From: Trifolium pratense
Taxonomy: Eukaryota; Streptophyta; Magnoliopsida; Fabales; Fabaceae
Reading direction: 5' to 3'
DNA length: 64,000 bases
NCBI RefSeq assembly: GCF_020283565.1
Contig: NC_060065.1
Span: 33,530,409 to 33,594,408 of the forward strand
In this document: in pieces, positions 57,801 through 64,000 of the stretch
How the letters are laid out: every line of letters starts with the position of its first letter
Numbering within the stretch: position 1 is the stretch's first letter
Translations under genes and position numbers: made by a program
The notes under the pieces: model-generated
Told to the model about the DNA's origin: nothing
Databases searched by the model: none
Seen by the model: only the letters and a program-made list of their open reading frames with translations

Positions 57801-59414
57801 CCTAGTATGAATCCCTCTGATCTCAATCCATTCACCCTGGTAGTCGAAACGCATTTTTTTCTCGGTCCAATCGATGTACGTGCATCCAATTTGTGTCAGC
57901 CATGCCATCCCCAGTACTAGATCATAACCGCCCAAATCAAAAAGCACAACATCTATCTCCCACTTAACCCCTTGAACAAAAATAATAACACCGTGGCACT
58001 CTCCTAAAGTCGGAGCCACATGTCCGTCACCCAATCTGATATCCCTCGCAGGAGTTTCGGTAATTCGCAAACCCAAAGCCAAAGCTAGATGCCTTGACAT
58101 GAAATTTTTGTTTGCTCCACTGTCAACCAACATCAGCACCGGTATTGTCCCCACTGTCCCTTGCAACCTGATGCACTGAAGCATATCTTGATAATATTCA
58201 GTTTGTTTATCAAAAGTCAACACATGTTCAAAAGTCAGCACATTCAATTGCAATTCTTTTGCCCCTGTTTCCACATCCTCATCATTCAACACTCTTACTT
58301 CATTTTCATCTTCGGAATCATTCTCAAGTACCATAACACGCAGATTTTTATCCGGACATTGATGGCGAGGATGATACGGACCTCCGCATTTGAAACAGAG
58401 TCCTTTTTGACGACGATCGGCAATTTCCTGTGAAGACATATTCCTCACATTTCTGTCACGCCAATTTCCAGTGTTGGTAGTGTGTGTTTTATTTTGTCCA
58501 ACACTAAACATTCCACGCGGACCACCTATGGATTTTCCTCCAACGTTTCCTCCCGGAAGATCGCGATTATCTTTGTTATTACGAGCCATACCCCAATCAC
58601 CATGTCTACCTTCATTCTGTGTGACAACCTTGTTACCAAAAACGTGTCTGGACAGTGAACCATGTGACCTTCGCGATGTCCAATCTCTTCGTCCCTCCTC
58701 CAATTCACGTTCTACTGCTCTTGCCACGTTCATTAACTTCGCTCTTGACATGGGCCCCATAACGATCATGCTGCGAACCTTTCCTCGGATTTTGTCCTTC
58801 AAACCATGAACGAAATAACCCAAATATTGATCATTGGGTAGTTTGGGCAGTTGTGCTACTAACCTCTCAAAATCTTCAATGTATTCTTCGATCGTTCCTT
58901 CCTGTTGAAGCGCAGAAAGTTGTTCGAATACATTCCCATCACTAACACCACCATATCTTTCAAGAAGTGCATCTTTCAAATTTTCCCATGTCAATGTTTC
59001 ATTCTCCTCCAACAGTCCTTTAAAACAATGAATTGTAGGACCGTCCATACATAATTGTGCTAAATTCACTTTGATTTCTGGTCTAGTATTTTGCACATTG
59101 AAATAAACTTCCGCCCTTGCAATCCAACCAGCGGGATCATCACCATTAAACATCGGTAATTCAACCTTTTTAACAGATAGGCGAAATTCATCCCAGGCTT
59201 CATCGTGTAATTCAGGATTTTTCTTTTTGGTACCAACTGACTCATAATTGTGCGATGATTCTTCCCCATTCTTCTCCTTATTCGAATTCAATAAAGAGAT
59301 GATCTTCTCCTGGTTCTCCTTATTTTGATTCTGCATTTCATGTAAAGAAACCTCCAAAGTAGTCATTTTCTCTTCAAGTGCAGCCACTTTGGCCTCCATC
59401 TTTTTCGATGGCAT
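54738..59414 (-). CDS. Retrotransposon Gag-Pol polyprotein, about 1558 aa
   Basis: A single uninterrupted frame on the minus strand. I choose the ATG at 59414 (MPSKKMEAK), only about 20 bases inside the 5' LTR; the frame also stays open into the LTR. Domains in order: coiled coil (about 5-50), Gag core (AWDEFRLSV to about 250), zinc knuckle C-x2-C-x4-H-x4-C (about 340-353), aspartic protease with VDSGANKNF (about 430), reverse transcriptase (VDYRALNKV..., FFDDILVYS near 760), RNase H (ESDASGNGLGAIL), HHCC and DDE integrase (DFITGLPKS, SDRDPIF, YHPQTDGQTEVVNR), then a chromodomain-like tail (VLIHWKNKPIEEATWED). The stop lies inside the 3' LTR, so the last about 25 residues are LTR-encoded. No frame break is seen. 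Confidence 0.93.
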   Translation of the reverse strand: MPSKKMEAKVAALEEKMTTLEVSLHEMQNQNKENQEKIISLLNSNKEKNGEESSHNYESVGTKKKNPELHDEAWDEFRLSVKKVELPMFNGDDPAGWIARAEVYFNVQNTRPEIKVNLAQLCMDGPTIHCFKGLLEENETLTWENLKDALLERYGGVSDGNVFEQLSALQQEGTIEEYIEDFERLVAQLPKLPNDQYLGYFVHGLKDKIRGKVRSMIVMGPMSRAKLMNVARAVERELEEGRRDWTSRRSHGSLSRHVFGNKVVTQNEGRHGDWGMARNNKDNRDLPGGNVGGKSIGGPRGMFSVGQNKTHTTNTGNWRDRNVRNMSSQEIADRRQKGLCFKCGGPYHPRHQCPDKNLRVMVLENDSEDENEVRVLNDEDVETGAKELQLNVLTFEHVLTFDKQTEYYQDMLQCIRLQGTVGTIPVLMLVDSGANKNFMSRHLALALGLRITETPARDIRLGDGHVAPTLGECHGVIIFVQGVKWEIDVVLFDLGGYDLVLGMAWLTQIGCTYIDWTEKKMRFDYQGEWIEIRGIHTRECTPLQNYVDENHFDQLHCDVQQGMVTPNQQSEMKSVLDNFDNIFKEPQGLPPGRQQEHAIHLLNGQGPVNVRPYRYPHHHKTEIEKQVKEMLLSGVIRPSQSAFSSPVILVKKKDDSWRMCVDYRALNKVTIPDKFPIPVIDELLDELHGAQYFSKIDLKSGYHQVRMREEDIHKTAFRTHEGHYEFLVMPFGLTNAPSTFQALMNKVFKPMLRRYVLVFFDDILVYSMTWQDHILHLNSVLSVLAEQQLVANKKKCSFGKLSVEYLGHVISHEGISMDPSKISSVLEWPVPKNVKGVRGFLGLTGYYRKFIRDYGKIARPLTDLTKKEGFKWGVKEQAAFEDLKHKVTSAPVLALPDFTKEFFIESDASGNGLGAILIQDKKPIAFFSKGLSDRNLNKSAYEKELMDVVLAIQHWRPYLIGNKFTVCTDQKSLKQLMQQRVTTMDQQNWVAKLLGYQFDVVYKPGLENKGADALSRQFDVSPNNSMVVLTDSDDKLALNSMIFRPEWLDFKTVHAEVQQDPTLQGIISALKKGEITKSGFILQNEVLLYQDRLVMSASSIFIPTILKEFHSTPHGGHSGFYRTYRRLAANLYWKGMKKDIQTFVQNCTVCQCNKYATSTPGGLLQPLPIPNQVWADISMDFITGLPKSKGFEAIFVVVDRLSKYAHFILLKRPYSARSLAETFTKEVVRLHGIPESIVSDRDPIFVSNFWQELFKQQGTFLKFSTAYHPQTDGQTEVVNRCLETFLRCFIVDQPKTWAMWLPWAEYWYNTTFHASTGTTPFEVVYGRSPPVITNYLPGEIKVEAVQRDLADRDECLRQLKHHLSRASDRMKTQADRHRKERSFEVGDLVFLKLRPHVQQSVAARICPKLSPRYFGPFKVIERVGAVAYRLELPPTSRIHPVFHVSLLKKVVGDAVVHSTLPASLEASEDSIWEPETALEQRTVIRHGISISQVLIHWKNKPIEEATWEDQDFIIGQFPSFSLEDKAVSLGGGNDSAQTKEKGKPVIWRVYQRRNKKLK

Positions 59415-59433
59415 CCGGCAGGTCGGACCAAAT

Positions 59434-59772
59434 TGATAACAACCAGAATTATAGAGAAAAGGCTTTTGCAAGTAAACTTGCGATTTTCATTAATTTACAA
59501 AGGAAAATACAATCTGCAAATGTATCAGAGCAGTTTGCTCTCTCAGAAGATAACTTCTTCTGGCCAAATAACTTCCTAATAACTTCCAACATAAAATAAA
59601 AAATAACAAACATCAAACTTAAATACAATCCACAACCAATAACTAACTTTTTAAAATTCAAACTAACACACTAATATTATATTATTTATTTATTTATTTT
59701 AATTTTTTGTTTCTCCTTTGATAAACCCTCCAAATGACGGGTTTACCCTTCTCTTTAGTCTGTGCGCTATCA
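59434..59772 (-). repeat. 5' LTR
   Basis: 339 bp, same ends and sequence as 54478-54816, followed by the AAGAC duplication. Confidence 0.93.
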
Positions 59773-60387
59773 AAGACGAAGAAAAAAAAATACTTGAAAA
59801 TCAAAAGTGTGGTGTTGTTATACAAATTGATTTGTAGTACTTGATTGACCTAAAAAAGTCAAACTCCTATATCTGTCTAAGCATAGGAGTATATTCTATA
59901 TATAAATTATTTTCTATAATCACATAGGTCAAACAGTGTTTTGGTGGTTCTGTACCCATTTTATGGTTTCCGCAGACTTACTTGGTTTATTACCTGCGAC
60001 CTGGCTTAACATGCTCCTATTCTTTGTCATAAGGTTTTGAAATGTTAATTAGGTTATACTTATACATGCAATTAACAATTTAAAACCTTATTTGAATTTC
60101 CTTCTCATTTTCAACTTATCAAGTATTTCTTGCCAAACAAGCCTAACTTGGTTTAAATAATCAATTCAACCAAACACTGATTTAGACTACTCCACTATCT
60201 CTAATATTATCTCATGCATGAAATTGCAAACTATATGAAATATCCATGAACCTCCCTTCTCCTATAAATATCACCATATCTATATTCTTCTCATCATTCA
60301 AAACATATCCATCAATTACTACTACTTTTAATCATATATTTTCCAACTTTTTTTTACCTCTCATAGCTAATAATACAAACACAAAAA
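59773..60387. other. Upstream region of STIG1-like copy C
   Basis: From about 59840 on it matches the region before copy B (25480-25650 and 26280-26570), including TTCTTGCCAAACAAGCC and TAATATTATCTCATGCATGA. Confidence 0.7.
60263..60270 (+). promoter_or_regulatory. TATA box of STIG1-like copy C
   Basis: TATAAATA, 118 bases before the ATG; same context as in copies A and B. Confidence 0.7.
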
Positions 60388-60798
60388 ATGAATTCCATTA
60401 AGACCCTTTTCCTTGTATCCTTTCTAACTATGGCTTTGGCTATTACACTATCATCAGCTACATCTTCTGAAATGGAAGAACCAAACTCTTCTCATCAAGG
60501 AACAAGCCACTTCTTTCTTTCGCGAAAACAAAACAGAGTCTCTCTTACATGTGACAAATACCCCAAAGTTTGTCTTGTCAAAGGTAGCGCCGGCCCTGAT
60601 TGCTGCAACAACAAATGTGTTAATTTTACCAGAGATATGTTTAATTGTGGGAGGTGTGGAAAGAAATGTAGTTTTCCAAAGATATGTTGTGATGGTAAAT
60701 GTGTGAATCCTAGGAGTAATGAGAAACATTGTGGGAAATGTGGTAACAAGTGTGACAATAGAGGTTCTTGTGTTTATGGGATGTGCAGCTATGCCTAG
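60388..60798 (+). CDS. STIG1-like secreted cysteine-rich protein, 136 aa (copy C)
   Basis: Single exon and intact. The signal peptide is nearly the same as in copies A and B (Ile for Met at residue 4). The STIG1 domain keeps every cysteine but is the most diverged of the three: KGS for NGS, GRCG for GKCG, CDGK for CEGK, NEKH for NKKH and CDNRG for CESRG. It is presumably secreted, role unknown. Promoter and 3' region are homologous to those of copies A and B, so a whole gene segment was duplicated. The Helitron, the WRKY gene and the retrotransposon now lie between copies B and C. Confidence 0.9.
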   Translation: MNSIKTLFLVSFLTMALAITLSSATSSEMEEPNSSHQGTSHFFLSRKQNRVSLTCDKYPKVCLVKGSAGPDCCNNKCVNFTRDMFNCGRCGKKCSFPKICCDGKCVNPRSNEKHCGKCGNKCDNRGSCVYGMCSYA

Positions 60799-62710
60799 AC
60801 TTTGAAATTACTGGATTAAGAGGAGTATATATACTAGTGGGACAAATAATGCAGCCATTACTAAAATTTATTTGATTTTAATTTAAATTTTGATTAATTG
60901 GTGACATGGTGTAATAATAAATAATGCTACTTTATTGCTATTTTGTTTTTGTTTGGTTCTGTAATTAATAAAGCAAAAAATGTAATTGATTGGTTATGAA
61001 TAAAAGAGATGCTATTCCAATACTTTTGCACTATACTCTGTTTTCATATTTGTAAGTTTTTCTATTAGTAGAGATGTATGCGAGGTTTTAAATAGCAGAT
61101 GAGGTTGCGTTCATGTTAAGGATTTAGCGATTTCGACCACAGAGGGAGGGCTGGGTGATGTCATTCATCTTTTGATTCGTAAAACAGCAAGAACTAGACC
61201 AAACATCACAAGACAGAACAAGATAATACAAGACATGACAAAACTGTACCGGAGAGATATTGGGCGATGATATTTTTATATTCAAAAATAAAATGTGTAT
61301 TTTCGTATTTTTTATAGTTGTACTATGGACAAAAAATTATCATCTGGTTTAGTTAGGGACAAAAAATCTTATTTTTGTCCTGTCCCTTGCTACCTAATTT
61401 GTCCAGTTCCATAACCAGTTTCAAATCAAACAGGGTACAACAAAAGTTGTCCAGTTCAGTCCCCTAATTTTAGCCGATCAAACGCACCTTAATGTGTTAA
61501 ATGATAATCTTGATCTTAGAGATATTAATAATACTAACATTAGTTTGATCTATAAGATAAAATCCTAAGTACCCTACTACAGACTTTAGGTTCATTTTCC
61601 TTTGTAATGTCTTCCAAAAGATCATCACTATACTGTTCTTGTTTTGGAGACTTTTCATGCTCTCAGTAAAATCAAGAAAGGTAACAAGAGTTTTGTTGGC
61701 ATAATGTTTGTTATGGCCAAAATTTAAGATATGGCGGATTGGATTTTTTTAAAAAAAAAAAATACAAAATCTTGATTTTATTTATTTTTGGGTAAATAGG
61801 TCTTTACCCTACTGTAAAATAGGCGAATTTTATTTTACTCCTGCAAAAACAAATGGATTACTCCTCGCAATGTGAAGATTCCTTCATTTACCCCTCGGTG
61901 CCACTTGGATTTGGAATATTCTTTTTTTTGTTGATGTGGCAAGCCTAGGTGGCACGTGACTAGACAAGATCGATTACATGCTTACATGACCTTTAATTAT
62001 TTTTGAATTTTTTAAAAAAAATATCTTTTCTATTTTTCCTTTTCTTTTTTATTCTTCATCCCTACCACAATGCAGGGACTAAAAACATATTTATCCTTTA
62101 TTTTTTAATGTAAACGTATCTGATATACACTTACAATATATAATATAATAAAATTATATTTTTAACAAGAAACATATATGTTTATGAAGAATGTCTTGTA
62201 ATGTTTTTTATTAACCCTTTGGTTCTTAGAAGGAGATGATCCGATAATTCAGAGTTCAACTGCGAGTAAAGTTCGACAAAAAATTATTTTCACTAAAAAT
62301 CGAACTCGAGTTTTTTCGAAAGAATCGTTCTAGATAGAACTCATTAACCACTTGAGTCCAATATCTTAATTATTTCATGTAACTTGTTTGTGTCAATGAT
62401 TAAATTCATCAAGGTTACCCACTACTAAATAATAATACTATATTTCCCCGTTTAACATAACCATTGTAATAGGCAAAATATATAGACTACAATTATCTCA
62501 ACCGTGCAACCACGTCTTCAAAATTTTCCAATGAATGTACACTAATTCTTTATAATTAACCTCATGATTCATGATACATGAATCGTGTGCTCCACCTTCT
62601 AACCTTGTTTTTTTTTTTGACGCAAACCTTCTAACCTTGTTAAATAAAACTTTATACTAATATATATTTAACTTCTTCAACCGTTTGTTAATGTCACAAA
62701 CCCACAAACA
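60799..62710. other. Intergenic, repeat relics
   Basis: The 3' region of copy C runs to about 61030. About 61780-62100 has the composition of a degraded MITE (GGGTAAATAGGTC..., GCAGGGACTAAAAACATATT). About 62215-62370 is a tRNA-like SINE relic on the minus strand (GAACTCATTAACCACTTGAG). No gene is seen until 62711. Confidence 0.45.
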
Positions 62711-63475
62711 ATGGCCACTTTAATCAATTTTATTATTCTCTTCCTATTTGTTAACACATTATGTTTAATTCTACCTACCTTAGCTAATTCAGATTCAAAA
62801 AAAATTCATAACAATGACCTATTAGATAATATTCCAACACCAAGCTACAACAACATCCCAAATACTAACACTCCACAAAATGTTGATATTATGAACACAA
62901 TTGATTCATGTTGGCGAAAAAATTCAAATTGGGCATCAAATCGTCAATCATTAGCGGATTGTGCGATCGGGTTTGGTAAAAACGCAATAGGTGGAAAATA
63001 CGGTGAAATATATGAAGTAACTGATCCATCCGACGACCCAATAAATCCAAAACAAGGTACACTACGTTATGGCGCAATCCAATCCGAACCACTTTGGATA
63101 ACATTTGCAAATGACATGTTTATTAAGCTTAAAAATGAGCTTATTGTAAATAGTTACAAAACAATTGATGGTAGAGGTGTTAAAGTTGAAATTGGAAATG
63201 GACCTTGTATTACAATACAAGGTGTAAGTCATGTGATTGTGCATGGAATTAGTATTCATGATTGTAAACCGGGTGAGGCTGGTTTGGTTAGGAGTAGTAA
63301 TGAACATGTTGGTTATCGTGAAGGTTGTGATGGTGATGGTATTAGTGTTTTTGCTTCTTCTAATGTTTGGATTGATCATTGCTTTTTGGCAAGATGTGCT
63401 GATGGACTTACTGATGTTACTCATGCTTCAACTCTTGTTACTATCTCAAATAGTTACTTCACCCAACATGACAAA
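62711..63475 (+). CDS. Pectate lyase (PL1 family), first exon, 3' end outside window
   Basis: The 255 codons of the first exon end at a GTAAGC donor (63476). A signal peptide covers about residues 1-25, followed by a low-complexity Asn/Pro spacer. The PL1 beta-helix then shows SCWRKNSNWASNRQSLADCAIGFG, GGKYG.IY.VTDPSDDP, TIDGRG, CDGDGIS (206-212) and the signature WIDHC (220-224) with CADGLTDV. These enzymes cut de-esterified pectin in the cell wall by beta-elimination with Ca2+. The catalytic Arg region and the rest of the helix must lie in later exons; none is recognisable up to 64000. Plant relatives include Amb a 1-type pollen proteins. Confidence 0.88.
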
Positions 63476-64000
63476 GTAAGCAAATATAATAATGTCTTTT
63501 TTTTTCTTCCCATTTTTGCGGAAAAACCATAATTTTGATTCTTTAACGTATAATTTGTTGTCATATTGGTTCATTGTTTTATGTTTCGTACTAGCTGTTC
63601 ATTGTTTTATGTTTCGTACTAGCAAAAGAGACATTAAGAATGTATTTATAATTTCGATACATTTAAGAATTATAGTGGCAAGAATTCATAGATTCAGAGA
63701 CCAAAATATTTTTTTGTTCAATATTTGCATAATGAATTATTAATACACTTGTTTGTAAAAAAAAAAAACATTATTAATACACTTTTTAATAGGAAAATTT
63801 AATGGACTATTTACTAGATATTATAATTTTGGGCTTAATTATGCTTTTAGTTCTCTAATTTGATAAATTTACAAATTTGATGTCCTTAACATTTTTCCTT
63901 CTTTTACAAGTTTAAGTATCTCAATTTTAAAAGTTTGACAATTATAATAATTATTTTTTTGGTCTAGTAGAATAGAGGCTTGAATTTCACTTTTTTCTTA
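63476..64000. other. Pectate lyase intron 1 (start)
   Basis: Contains a 28-base tandem duplication near 63568-63623 (GTTCATTGTTTTATGTTTCG twice). About 63830-63990 looks like a MITE start (GGGCTTAATTATGCTTTTAG). No exon is seen. Confidence 0.5.

Larger units (their letters stand above)
54478..59772 (-). mobile_element. Complete Ty3/gypsy LTR retrotransposon (chromovirus-like), 5295 bp
   Basis: Two 339-bp LTRs that read the same (54478-54816 and 59434-59772) start TG and end CA. The target duplication is AAGAC (54473-54477 and 59773-59777). One long minus-strand frame fills the interior. Just inside the 5' LTR the minus strand reads TTTGGTCCGACCTGCCGG, a possible primer site (TGG start), but I could not match its tRNA. 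Short LTRs, small total size and a chromodomain-like C-terminus suggest the Reina group (inference). LTRs without visible differences mean a recent insertion. Confidence 0.95.

Noticed and set aside
59449..59661. 70-codon frames in both LTRs (also 54493-54705)
   Set aside because: The same LTR sequence read in a chance frame; no domain and no start context.
61780..62100. Possible complete DNA transposon
   Set aside because: MITE-like wording is present, but I could not find matching inverted ends or a target duplication.

Overview
This is plant nuclear DNA. The genes are multi-exon with GT-AG introns, the intergenic DNA is AT-rich, and there are many MITEs, tRNA-like SINEs, a Ty3 retrotransposon and a plant-type Helitron. 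Repeat style and gene content fit a papilionoid legume, most likely Medicago or a close relative (inference; no species marker is visible).

Layout. 1-6.8 kb is repeat-rich and holds a reversed, broken copy of the start of the WRKY gene found near 52 kb, plus several transposon relics. 6.8-20.4 kb is ordinary gene space: a GT14 (core-2/I-branching type) glycosyltransferase (+), a DUF1068 membrane protein (-), a mitochondrial-type PPR protein similar to Arabidopsis At4g04370 (-), and a YggS/PLPBP pyridoxal-phosphate homeostasis protein (-). Two near-identical STIG1-like secreted cysteine-rich genes lie head to head at 22.2 and 26.6 kb as a large inverted repeat; a third copy lies at 60.4 kb.

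28.46-50.57 kb is best read as one very large, apparently intact Helitron. Its 3' end is textbook: a CCCGTGC/GCACGGG hairpin, then CTAG, then host T. It carries a 12-exon RPA1-like gene (700 codons), a 10-exon Rep-helicase gene (1654 codons, with HUH, two-Tyr and PIF1-type helicase motifs intact) and, unusually, four B3-like genes that share a phase-0 intron exactly before an H-[FI]-P motif. All exon joins I worked out stay in frame. The expected division of labour is: the Rep-helicase nicks and unwinds, RPA coats single strands, and the B3-like proteins bind DNA for an unknown purpose. The 5' boundary is less certain, because the same terminal motif TCAAATAACTAATATA occurs at 28457 and again at 33144.

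Downstream, 50.6-54.2 kb holds a WRKY group II gene with a duplicated N-terminal module and a triplicated promoter block. 54.48-59.77 kb is a young Ty3 chromovirus-like retrotransposon with LTRs that look identical, an AAGAC target duplication and one uninterrupted Gag-Pol frame. The third STIG1-like gene follows, and the window ends inside a pectate lyase gene (first exon only).
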